Source: Parahoeflea olei
Lineage (GTDB): Bacteria; Pseudomonadota; Alphaproteobacteria; Rhizobiales; Rhizobiaceae
DNA: 64,000 nt
Assembly: GCF_001703635.1 (NCBI RefSeq)
Contig: NZ_LQZT01000012.1
Span: 124,001-188,000, forward strand
Direction of reading: 5' to 3'
This document shows, piece by piece, positions 43,960 through 51,154 of this stretch (its first letter is position 1; each line of letters opens with the position of its first letter). Below the pieces are notes generated by a model. The model saw only the letters and a list, made by a program, of their open reading frames with translations, did no database searches and had not been told where the DNA came from. Position numbers and translations under genes: made by a program.

Positions 43960-45444
43960 GTGAAACGCCTCGTCCTTCCCGTCTTGTGTTTCTGCGTTGC
44001 CGCCATCGGGCTTGCATCGGCCACCACCGGCCCATGGTACAAGACTTTCTTCGGCCACTACGCCGCGACGCTGCGCTACATTCAGTATGGTCAGGCGACA
44101 CCGGGGATCAACGATATCTATGCTGGGCAGATCGGCGGGTTCATCAAGACGGAAGACGTCAGGCTCGCCACGCTCGCGCCGGCTGAGGAAACCCGTGGGG
44201 CCTATGGCCTGGAATGGACATTCTTTGGGGCGCGATTTCTGCCGCTGCCGTCTGGCGGGCAGCCGTCCTTTTACGCAATGACCTATATGGGCAGCAATGC
44301 CGCCTTTCACGGCGCCGGCTACGATGCCCTGATCTCCCCGGCCGACATCGCCGGTGCGATCGGCACCTCGCCGCAAACGGTTACGGAACTGGCCACGTTG
44401 TCGGCGCATGTCGCGGCTTTCGGCTACGAGGATTTCAACCGCTCCGGGCATCACGCTCCACTGTCCTGGAACTCGAAGGACATCGACGCTGACGGAATGG
44501 GCGATTTCACGCTTGGCGGCTTGATCTATCTGTCGACCACCGGCTTCACCACCCCTCTTGCGGTCCGCGGTAGGGCTGCCGAACATGTGTTCATCGACAC
44601 GGAGGAGGGCGTCCGGATCGTGCGGTTATTGGCTGGCCGCCTGTCGGTTGCCGGGTATGATCCTGCCAAAGGACTTCGGGACCTCGCGACGCCGATCGAG
44701 ATCCATGACGTGGCCGTGAATGCCGGTCATGCCTTGACCTCCGCGCCCGCGCGAAACGGAGACCTGATCCTGGTTCGCCGCGCATGCGGGCTGCAAATCT
44801 ACCGCTATGGCGCTGGCGTCGTTGCGCCGGGCCCTTGCATCACGGGCTTGACCGGCTCCTGGGCAATGCCGGGTGCGGCCGGCGATTTCGACGGGGATGG
44901 CGAGCCGGATTTTTGGATTTCGCAGACCGACCAGGGCAACCGTTCGGCTCCGTCCACCGGGCATGTGCGGCTGATTTCCGGTCGGTCGCTTGCCGCTGCC
45001 ACGGGCGAGGTCCCGATCGACAGCCTGACCATCGCCAAGATGCGCGGATCGGCGGCCTATTCCAATTATGACGGGATCTGCACCACTCTTTCGCCGGTGG
45101 CGGGCGACTTCGACAATGACGGCAAGCCGGACCTGACATGTTCCGGGCACCGTCACATGAATGAGGCTGGGGCGATGTACCTGCTCAGGGGCGCCGACAT
45201 TTCGCAGGGCATGGACATCACGATCGAAGACAGCCGCGTGATCAAGGTTGCAGGACCGATGATGAGCCAGCTTGCGCCGCCGTTCCACCATTGGGATGCG
45301 ACCGACTTTGACGGCGACGGCTATGATGACATCGCCGTATCCGCGGACAATGATGTGTATGCCGGCATCAATGCCGGGGCAGTATATCTGCTCTCCGGCA
45401 AGGCAATCGCGGAGAGCCAACCGGCCGCCTCAAGTTCCCGTTGA
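43960..45444 (+). CDS. Secreted FG-GAP/VCBS-repeat protein
   Basis: A 494-aa exported protein. The signal peptide begins MKRLVLPVLCFCVAAIGLASA. Four integrin-alpha-like calcium motifs are visible: DIDADGMGDFT, DFDGDGEPDFW, DFDNDGKPDLT and DFDGDGYDDIA, each followed by FG-GAP-type strands, so a beta-propeller is expected. I prefer the GTG at 43960, with GAGGA six bases upstream; an ATG two codons earlier abuts the ribosome site. No co-directional partner follows. It could be an adhesin or surface binding protein. Confidence 0.8.
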   Translation: MKRLVLPVLCFCVAAIGLASATTGPWYKTFFGHYAATLRYIQYGQATPGINDIYAGQIGGFIKTEDVRLATLAPAEETRGAYGLEWTFFGARFLPLPSGGQPSFYAMTYMGSNAAFHGAGYDALISPADIAGAIGTSPQTVTELATLSAHVAAFGYEDFNRSGHHAPLSWNSKDIDADGMGDFTLGGLIYLSTTGFTTPLAVRGRAAEHVFIDTEEGVRIVRLLAGRLSVAGYDPAKGLRDLATPIEIHDVAVNAGHALTSAPARNGDLILVRRACGLQIYRYGAGVVAPGPCITGLTGSWAMPGAAGDFDGDGEPDFWISQTDQGNRSAPSTGHVRLISGRSLAAATGEVPIDSLTIAKMRGSAAYSNYDGICTTLSPVAGDFDNDGKPDLTCSGHRHMNEAGAMYLLRGADISQGMDITIEDSRVIKVAGPMMSQLAPPFHHWDATDFDGDGYDDIAVSADNDVYAGINAGAVYLLSGKAIAESQPAASSSR

Positions 45445-45582
45445 CGGAAACGGGGCGGCCGCTCCGAGGGGACGGGCCGTCAGAGGCGAATTGACCGCAG
45501 GACGGAGCGAGCGCACGCTCCCGAACACGGGCCGGACCGTCCATGGGAGATGGCGCTGGAACCGGGCGGCAGTGCTTTGCTG

Positions 45583-46077
45583 TTAGCGCTGTTCCGCGGC
45601 TACGAAGCGGGCGACCGCGGCCTTGTTGTGCTCGTCGATCAACCGTTCGCCGTCCGTGACGAGATCCTGCAGCGTCTGGCCTCGCAAGGCGCTACGCCAG
45701 GCCTGTTCGGCGGCGAGCATGCGGGTCTTGATGAAGCAATCGGTCTTGTAGACGCAGGGATCCTTGGCCTTTCCGGGACCCCGCCGCCGGATCTCGCGAC
45801 AGACGAAGGCCGGTTCGGGGCCGTCAATCGCCTCTACGAGATCGAGCAGGGTGATCCGCTCCGGCGCGCGCGCGAGCCTGTAGCCACCCCGCGGACCTGG
45901 CACCGCCTCGATCAGGGAGGCCGCCGCCAGCGCCCGCAGGTGCTTGAGAAGGTAGGAGCCTGACACGCCGTGCAGTTCGGCAAGGCTCTTGCCGGCAAGA
46001 ACCTTGCCCCTGGGAAGTCCCGCCAGCACCAGTGCGCTGTGCAGCGCCGCCTCCACTCCGTCGCTCATCCTGCGCAT
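45583..46077 (-). CDS. Rrf2-family transcriptional regulator
   Basis: A 164-aa Rrf2 regulator with winged helix LAGKSLAELHGVSGSYLLKHLRALAAASLI and the wing GPRGGYRLARAPERITLLDL. A cysteine group C-x18-C-x5-C (EFVCRE-like, DPCVYKTDCF) occurs at about residues 92-118; in IscR/NsrR-like members such cysteines bind an Fe-S cluster. It is divergent from an AhpD-like gene with a shared palindrome between them. It may respond to redox or nitrosative stress. Confidence 0.87.
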   Translation of the reverse strand: MRRMSDGVEAALHSALVLAGLPRGKVLAGKSLAELHGVSGSYLLKHLRALAAASLIEAVPGPRGGYRLARAPERITLLDLVEAIDGPEPAFVCREIRRRGPGKAKDPCVYKTDCFIKTRMLAAEQAWRSALRGQTLQDLVTDGERLIDEHNKAAVARFVAAEQR

Positions 46078-46115
46078 CCGCGCCTGCCTTTCTCCGCCCG
46101 GGCTTGCTTTGGTCT

Positions 46116-46140
46116 ATCATCGATATATCTTATCTATGAT
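46116..46140. promoter_or_regulatory. Candidate Rrf2 operator
   Basis: Arms ATCATCGATA and TATCTATGAT (9 of 10 complementary) flank the 5-nt spacer TATCT. The site lies between the divergent rrf2 (39 bp) and AhpD-like (32 bp) genes, in the position of a shared operator. Confidence 0.65.
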
Positions 46141-46171
46141 TCCAATCCAACCAGCTCCAGCGGAAAAGACC

Positions 46172-46612
46172 ATGACAGCCAGATTGAACATCGCCAAACT
46201 CGCCCCCGATCTCTACCGGGCGGTGGCGGCCCTGGATGCAGCCGTGACCAACGCGGGGCTCGATGCCCGCCTGCTGCATCTCCTCAAGCTCCGCGCCTCG
46301 CAGATCAACGGCTGCGCCTATTGCGTCGATCTGCATGTGAAGGAGGCGCTCGCCGACGGCATCGACGCCCGGACCCTGCATCTGGTCGCGGTCTGGCGCG
46401 AATCGCCGCTGTTCGATGCGCGCGACCGGGCGGTGCTCGACTGGACGGAAAGCGTGACGTTGGCGGCCGAGACGGGCATTCCCGACGCGGCCTATGATGT
46501 GGTTCGGTCGGAGTTTTCGGACAGCGAAATCGCCGCGCTGACGATCGCGATCGGCACGATCAATATCTGGAACCGGATTGCCGTGAGCTCCAGGATGCAG
46601 CACCCCGTCTAG
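46172..46612 (+). CDS. AhpD-like carboxymuconolactone decarboxylase-family peroxidase
   Basis: A 146-aa protein of the AhpD/CMD fold. The redox motif CAYCVDLH, typical of alkylhydroperoxidase AhpD (C-x-x-C-x3-H), occurs at about residues 48-55. The opening LNIAKLAPDLYRAVAALDAAV is typical of this group. It probably reduces organic peroxides or acts as a thiol oxidoreductase. The ATG at 46172 is weakly preceded by GGAAAAG. Regulation by the adjacent Rrf2 protein is likely. Confidence 0.87.
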   Translation: MTARLNIAKLAPDLYRAVAALDAAVTNAGLDARLLHLLKLRASQINGCAYCVDLHVKEALADGIDARTLHLVAVWRESPLFDARDRAVLDWTESVTLAAETGIPDAAYDVVRSEFSDSEIAALTIAIGTINIWNRIAVSSRMQHPV

Positions 46613-46657
46613 CATGCCGTGGGACCATCGCACCCCGGGTGCCCGCCTTGAGCCCTA

Positions 46658-47350
46658 TCAACGGTCGCGCTGCATCTGCTCAGCGACCTGTTCCAGGTAG
46701 TCCTGCAGCGTCTTGCCGATTTCAGGCTGGAAGCTCGTTCCGATCGTTTCGCAACGCTCAATCCGGTCGATGCGGAACGCCCGGAAGCGGTTGCGCAACT
46801 CGCACCAGGCCGAGCAAGTCCAGACGCGGCCCCAGTATTCGGTTTGCAGCGGGCGGATCACGCGCGTGCTCTCCCTCTCGTTGAGGGCACGATAGGTGAT
46901 GCGGAGCTTGAGCCGGTCCCGGATCGCGCGCCGGATCAGCGGCATGTGTTTGAACCCCTCCTGTGCGCGCTCGAACGCATAGACGCCAAATCCCCAGGAC
47001 TTGGGCGCCTGGCGGCGGTTCGACGCATGCTCGCCCAGCTTGGCTAGCACAGAAGCGGCGGCGGCTTGCAGTTCCGGATCCGCGGCCTCCTTGACGATCG
47101 CCATCCCGAGCGTGAGCGCCTCAAGCTCGGTCAGCGACAGCCCCATGGGCGGCAGAAAGATCGGTTCGCGCAGCAGATAGCCCACGCCACGCTCGCCCTC
47201 TATCGGGACACCGGAGGCAACCAGCGTGTCGATGTCCCTATAGACGGTGCGAACAGAGACCTGAAGTGCGGCGGCGATGTCACGGGCGAGGTGGAGCCGC
47301 CCGTCCCGGACGATCTCCACGATTTCCGCCAGTCGCTCGCTGCGCCGCAA
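46658..47350 (-). CDS. YafY/WYL-domain transcriptional regulator
   Basis: A 230-aa regulator with an N-terminal HTH of the DeoR-like type (RRSERLAEIVEIVRDGRLHLARDIAAAL, VSVRTVYRDIDTLVASG) and a WYL-type ligand domain at about residues 130-200 (ITYRALNERESTRVIRPLQTEYWGRVWTCSAWC). Homologues start with RRSER, so I use the TTG at 47350, nine bases after the stop of the preceding gene. The longer in-frame extension would overlap that gene. It is second gene of a leftward pair. Confidence 0.82.
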   Translation of the reverse strand: MRRSERLAEIVEIVRDGRLHLARDIAAALQVSVRTVYRDIDTLVASGVPIEGERGVGYLLREPIFLPPMGLSLTELEALTLGMAIVKEAADPELQAAAASVLAKLGEHASNRRQAPKSWGFGVYAFERAQEGFKHMPLIRRAIRDRLKLRITYRALNERESTRVIRPLQTEYWGRVWTCSAWCELRNRFRAFRIDRIERCETIGTSFQPEIGKTLQDYLEQVAEQMQRDR

Positions 47351-47357
47351 GGGGGTG

Positions 47358-47663
47358 TCAGCCGATGGCGACTTCCAGCTCGGAATGCATGAGCTGGACA
47401 GTCGGTCCGTTGATCGCGGCAAGGAAGCCGGCATTGCCGGGCGCCTTGCCGATTTCGGCGGCGGCGGCTTTTGCGGCGTTCATGTCTGCCCACTGAACAT
47501 GTTCGATCCAGGTGCCGTCTTCGGTGCAGGACAGACGCCGCGCAAGGAAGCCCGGCCGCTCCTTGACCCAGGCACTCATCGCCATGGCGGCGGCAACAAA
47601 GTCTTCGCGGCTCACACCGTCGTTGAGCGTGAAGGTGACGGTTTCGATGACGTTCTTGGACAT
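47358..47663 (-). CDS. Small dimeric alpha/beta-barrel protein (antibiotic biosynthesis monooxygenase-like)
   Basis: A 101-aa protein with the pattern of the ABM/dimeric alpha-beta barrel fold: VIETVTFTLNDGVSREDFVAAA, then PGFLARRLSCTEDGTWIEHVQW, and a short C-terminal strand. It probably acts on a reactive carbonyl or quinone. It is cotranscribed with the WYL regulator, whose expected target promoter carries a 13-bp-arm palindrome 44 bp upstream. Confidence 0.78.
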   Translation of the reverse strand: MSKNVIETVTFTLNDGVSREDFVAAAMAMSAWVKERPGFLARRLSCTEDGTWIEHVQWADMNAAKAAAAEIGKAPGNAGFLAAINGPTVQLMHSELEVAIG

Positions 47664-47706
47664 GGGATACTCCTGTTTGTCTTTCTAAACGATCCGCCAC
47701 CCCTAC

Positions 47707-47743
47707 GCCATCCCAACTGCCATAACCTGTCAGTTGGGATGGC
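47707..47743. promoter_or_regulatory. Large palindrome, likely WYL-regulator operator
   Basis: Perfect 13-bp arms GCCATCCCAACTG and CAGTTGGGATGGC flank an 11-nt centre that contains ATAACCTGT. It lies between the divergent ABM-WYL pair and the 58-aa microprotein gene. The inner AACCTGTCAGTT core resembles sites often seen upstream of YafY-type regulators, a recollection I could not check. Confidence 0.65.
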
Positions 47744-47758
47744 GGGCCCGGAGGACCC

Positions 47759-47935
47759 ATGCGCGAGCCATTGCCAGGCAGTTGCCCGAACTGCCGCAAG
47801 CTGGCCGAGCCGGACCAGTGCCTGCAAGCCAGTTCCGGCACGGCCGAGGAGGTGTGGGAAGGCTTTGAATGGCGCTGCCGGGCCTGTCCGGAAATGGCGC
47901 CGGAGCCTCACCGGATTCACGGCGCCAGTGCGTGA
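47759..47935 (+). CDS. 58-aa double-CxxC (zinc-ribbon-like) microprotein
   Basis: A short frame beginning MREPLPGSCPNCRKLAEPD, with GGAGG four bases before the ATG. Two CxxC pairs, CPNC (residues 9-12) and CRAC (40-43), are 27 residues apart, and Cys21 lies between them, which suggests zinc binding. The C-terminus is Pro/His-rich. I do not recognise the family. It is divergent from the ABM-WYL pair and shares the large palindrome. Coding potential is supported by the Cys pattern and ribosome site, not by a homologue. Confidence 0.5.
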   Translation: MREPLPGSCPNCRKLAEPDQCLQASSGTAEEVWEGFEWRCRACPEMAPEPHRIHGASA

Positions 47936-48079
47936 AATCGATGCTGCTGTCCTCTGGGTGCAAGACGATGTAACGCTTGTCTCGGACGAGCGAACAGTTT
48001 CAGTCTGATGTGCAATTCCATCAGGCGTCCATACATCGACCGTTCCATTTCCAGGTTCGAACCTTCCGCTGTCGTTCGA
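47936..48079. other. Non-coding gap between microprotein and MFS gene
   Basis: A 144-bp stretch between the microprotein gene and the convergent MFS stop; I see no further gene, hairpin with T-tract, or repeat. Confidence 0.4.
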
Positions 48080-49276
48080 TCAGGCAACCTCCGGGGCTTT
48101 GCCATAGCCACGGCTCGTCACGATGACCAGGAACGCGACAAGAAGGACGGCGAGCAGGATCGGCGAGAAGCTCCGAGGGCCGATCGCGTCCAGCAGATAG
48201 CCGCCGAGCATTGCGCCGCCGGCGATCGCCGCGTTCCAGACGGTGACAAGCATGGCCTGGGCGAGATCCGCCGCAGGTCCGGCGGCGCGTGCCGAGGCTG
48301 TCTGGAACAAGGTGGCAGTTCCCCCGAATCCCAGCCCCCAGATTGCCGCCGCCATGTAAGCAGGCAGGCTCGCAGCGGTATCTGGCCAGAAGAGCGCGGC
48401 GGCGAGCGCAAACAGCGCGATGCTGACCAGAGACAGAAGCCGCAAATGCCGGTCAATCCACACGCCCACCAGCGCGATACTTGCCAGCGCCGCGATGCCG
48501 AACACCAGCAGGTAGGCGTCGACGCTGAAACTTGCGCTTTTGCTCGCCAGAAGCGGTGCGATATAGGTGTAGAGCGCATTGTGCGCGAGCACGAAGAGCA
48601 GCACGACGCCAAGCGTCGCCGGAATGCCCGGCCGTATCAAAACATGGCCAAAGCGCTCCTGTTCGCCATCTGGCTCGCCAGCGAAATCCGGCAGCAGCCA
48701 GGAAACGAGAACCAGCAGGAGCGCAGCGATCGCGCTCATGGCGAAGAACGGGATCTGCCAGACCGTCTGGAGGCCCAGCCAGGCACCGGCCGGGATGCCG
48801 AGCGAAAGTGCTATCGGGGTACCTGCCATCGCGATTGCCATCGCCCGGCCGCCCAGATGCGATGGCGCGATGCGAATCGCATAACCGGCCACCAGCGCCC
48901 ATAACAGTCCGGCCGACATCCCGGCGACCAGCCGCGCCACCATCATGATGATGAAACTGTCGACGGACGCGGTCACCGCGTTCGCGATCAGGAAGCCCGC
49001 GATCGCAACGAGCAGCAGCGGCCTGCGGCGCCAACTGCGCGTGGCCATCGTGATGGGGATGGCCGCGAGCATGGAGCCGACGGCGTAGAGCGTGATCGCC
49101 TGGCCCGCCAAGGACTCGCTGACGCCGAAGGTCCGGGCCATCTCGGGCAGCAGTCCGGCCGGCAGCGCCTCGGTGAGGATCGTCACGAAACAGCCGGTCG
49201 CCAGCACCAGAAGTCCCGCGAGGGGCAAGCGATCCGGTGCAGGGACGGCCTCGCCCATGGGGCGTGAGGCGCTCAT
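48080..49276 (-). CDS. Major facilitator superfamily exporter (AraJ/DHA1-like)
   Basis: A 398-aa 12-span transporter of the drug:H+ antiporter-1 / sugar-efflux AraJ-like group. The loop-2/3 signature reads ATRSWRRRPLLLVAIAGFLIAN and TM5 has AIAMAGTPIALSLGIPAGAWLG. The start MSASRPMGEA at 49276 overlaps the stop of the small ABM-like gene by 4 bp. It probably exports a toxic small molecule under control of the divergent LysR protein. Confidence 0.87.
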   Translation of the reverse strand: MSASRPMGEAVPAPDRLPLAGLLVLATGCFVTILTEALPAGLLPEMARTFGVSESLAGQAITLYAVGSMLAAIPITMATRSWRRRPLLLVAIAGFLIANAVTASVDSFIIMMVARLVAGMSAGLLWALVAGYAIRIAPSHLGGRAMAIAMAGTPIALSLGIPAGAWLGLQTVWQIPFFAMSAIAALLLVLVSWLLPDFAGEPDGEQERFGHVLIRPGIPATLGVVLLFVLAHNALYTYIAPLLASKSASFSVDAYLLVFGIAALASIALVGVWIDRHLRLLSLVSIALFALAAALFWPDTAASLPAYMAAAIWGLGFGGTATLFQTASARAAGPAADLAQAMLVTVWNAAIAGGAMLGGYLLDAIGPRSFSPILLAVLLVAFLVIVTSRGYGKAPEVA

Positions 49277-49617
49277 CGGTCCGCTCCGGGGAGGATGACC
49301 GCATCGGCGGCATAGGTATGGAACTCGTGGCGACTGACTTTGCCGACCCTCTCCCACAAACGCCGGAACTCAGAATCGGCGAAGAAGGCCTCGACATCGT
49401 CCACACCCGAGATCGCTTCGATGTTCCCGACCGTGTCGCCATCAGTGCTGCGCGCCAGCGTACTCCAGCGAAACCCAGGTTTGGCCTGTGCGACGTAACG
49501 GACCACGGCATCGATCGCCGCAAGCGTTTGGGCCTGTTTGCCCTCGTGACAATGCATCACGTTGACGATGAAGACGGTTTTCTCGGGCATGGTCGCGAAG
49601 GACGGTTGGCTCGTCAT
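49273..49617 (-). CDS. Antibiotic biosynthesis monooxygenase-like small protein
   Basis: A 114-aa dimeric alpha/beta-barrel protein: TVFIVNVMHCHEGKQAQTLAAI, KPGFRWSTLARSTDGDTVGNIEAISG, and VGKVSRHEFHTYAADAV. It is first gene of a two-gene operon with the MFS exporter and divergent from a LysR gene. A role as quinone or aldehyde detoxifier is inferred from the fold and neighbours. The N-terminal ten residues may be extra; a second Met at residue 10 is possible. Confidence 0.75.
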   Translation of the reverse strand: MTSQPSFATMPEKTVFIVNVMHCHEGKQAQTLAAIDAVVRYVAQAKPGFRWSTLARSTDGDTVGNIEAISGVDDVEAFFADSEFRRLWERVGKVSRHEFHTYAADAVILPGADR

Positions 49618-49681
49618 TTGGATGCTCCTGTGTTGAAGCGATCTTGTATCTGCGAAGCTCGGTTGAGATAATGAGGCTGCA

Positions 49682-49700
49682 ATTCCGATGACTTCGGAAT
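49682..49700. promoter_or_regulatory. LysR-type operator
   Basis: Perfect 7-bp arms ATTCCGA and TCGGAAT around TGACT, a LysR-type inverted repeat (T-N11-A core). It lies 22 bp before the LysR start and 65 bp before the ABM-like start, so it fits autoregulation plus control of the divergent operon. Confidence 0.65.
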
Positions 49701-49722
49701 ATTATTCTTGTATAGAGAGGCG

Positions 49723-50598
49723 ATGGAGAATCTCGGAACCCTTGCGGCCTTCGTTCAGGCGGCGGAAAGTGGCAGTTTCAGCGCCGCCGGGCAGCGGCTT
49801 GGCCTCTCGTCTTCCGCAATCGGCAAGGCCGTCGGACGGCTGGAGGAGGATCTGGGCGTTCGCCTGTTCCAGCGCGACACGAGGCGGATGTCGCTGACCG
49901 AAGAAGGCCGCCTATTGCTCGATCGCGCGCGCCGAATCTTTGAAGAAGTTGACGGTGCGCGGAGCGATCTCGCTCGGACTTCCGCCGATGCGAAGGGGCG
50001 TCTCCGCGTCAGCATGCCGCTTGTTGGGATGTTGCTGATGCCGGCGATCGAGGCCTTCTGGACCGCCTATCCGAATATCGAACTCGATCTGGATTTCAGC
50101 GACCGGCTGGTCGATCTGATCGAAGAGCGGATCGACGTCGCACTGAGGAGCGGGACGCCCGGCGACAGTCGCCTGATGCGCCGCAAGCTCGGCAGTTTCC
50201 GGCTCAAGCTGGTCGCGTCACCCGATTACCTCGAGCGCAACGGCACCCCGTCGTCTCCCGCCGACCTTGCCGGGCATTCGTGCCTCAGGCAACGCTTCGT
50301 TGGCAGTCAGACGCTCCACGCGTGGCCGCTGCAGCCGGACGTTCCCGATCTGCCCGTGGCGATTAGCGCCAGCGCAATCGAACCGCTCCTGCATCTCGTC
50401 CGGGCAGACAAAGGGATCGCCTGCCTGCCGCCCTTTGCTGTCGACCCGGCGATCGCCGCCGGCGAGCTGCGGCAGATCCTGTCCGATCATATGACAGGCG
50501 GGACCGAGATGGCGCTGGTATGGCCCACCGCCCGCCAGCTCTCGCCGCGCGCTCGTGCCTTCATCGACTTCATGGCCCAAGCAATCCGGTTCGATTGA
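49723..50598 (+). CDS. LysR-family regulator of the ABM-MFS operon
   Basis: A 291-aa LysR regulator. The HTH lies at residues 1-60 (MENLGTLAAFVQAAESGSFSAAGQRL, SSSAIGKAVGRLEEDLG). The effector domain follows, with VDLIEERIDVALRSGTPGDS typical of the CrgA/PtxR-like group. The ATG at 49723 has GAGAGG upstream; the Met five codons earlier has none. Divergent orientation and the shared palindrome identify the ABM-MFS operon as its target. Confidence 0.9.
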   Translation: MENLGTLAAFVQAAESGSFSAAGQRLGLSSSAIGKAVGRLEEDLGVRLFQRDTRRMSLTEEGRLLLDRARRIFEEVDGARSDLARTSADAKGRLRVSMPLVGMLLMPAIEAFWTAYPNIELDLDFSDRLVDLIEERIDVALRSGTPGDSRLMRRKLGSFRLKLVASPDYLERNGTPSSPADLAGHSCLRQRFVGSQTLHAWPLQPDVPDLPVAISASAIEPLLHLVRADKGIACLPPFAVDPAIAAGELRQILSDHMTGGTEMALVWPTARQLSPRARAFIDFMAQAIRFD

Positions 50599-50646
50599 GC
50601 GTCCCGGAACCCTCGTCCGTTGCCTTGCAAGTCAGCAATCGGGGGG

Positions 50647-50829
50647 GACGATGTGGCCGAGATACTCCACCTCTTGGAAATTTGCCTGGAAGCGGGCCGC
50701 GACCTGTTCGACACTGCCGATGTCTATTTGGACGGCGCGCCGGAAGAGGGGGTTACCGAAGCGATCAAGGGCTGCCGCAACGCTCTGTCGATTTCGACCG
50801 AGCCCAACCTGTCGATCGGCAGCACATAG
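50647..50829 (+). pseudogene. Aldo/keto reductase fragment
   Basis: Translation gives DDVAEILHLLEICLEAGRDL, then FDTADVYLDGAPEEGV, EAIKGCRNALSISTEPNL. This matches an internal segment of aldo/keto reductases (catalytic Asp and Tyr in DTADVY, then EEI..AIKGRR..ISTK). The protein lacks the N-terminal barrel strand and everything after about 60 residues, and I see no continuation in other frames. It is a decayed remnant. Confidence 0.65.
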
Positions 50830-50933
50830 GTTATTTTCGGCGGCAAACGGTGTGAGCTTATCGGGACATGGCTGACAGCTCATTCCGGAGGGAAAGAGTG
50901 TAAACCATCTCTCAGGGTCGGACATTGAGGGGG

Positions 50934-51024
50934 TGGCGGAGAGGAAGGGATTCGAACCCTCGATACCCTTTTGAGGTATACTCCCTTAGCAGGGGAGCGC
51001 CTTCGACCACTCGGCCACCTCTCC
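50934..51024 (-). tRNA. tRNA-Ser (anticodon GCT)
   Basis: The reverse complement starts GGAGAGGTGGCCGAGTGG and has the anticodon arm CTCCCCTGCTAAGGGAG with GCT. A long variable arm typical of serine tRNAs follows, then the T-arm GGGTTCGAATCCC and an acceptor stem pairing GGAGAGG with CCTCTCC. The CCA end is encoded (TGG at 50934-50936 on the + strand). Confidence 0.95.
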
Positions 51025-51154
51025 GTTGCTCGTCTGTTACCCCAGCGGGATGATCTAATCAACCTGATTTGCAGCAGGAATTTTTTGCGGGCGTCGCTGC
51101 GGCCAAGGCTGTGGAGAAACAGGCCGATCTGCGGGGTTGAACAGGCGGCGGCGT

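Noticed and set aside
48008-48904. 298-codon frame antisense to the MFS gene
   Set aside because: Low-complexity translation rich in Arg/Glu/His; the MFS frame has 12 spans and family motifs.
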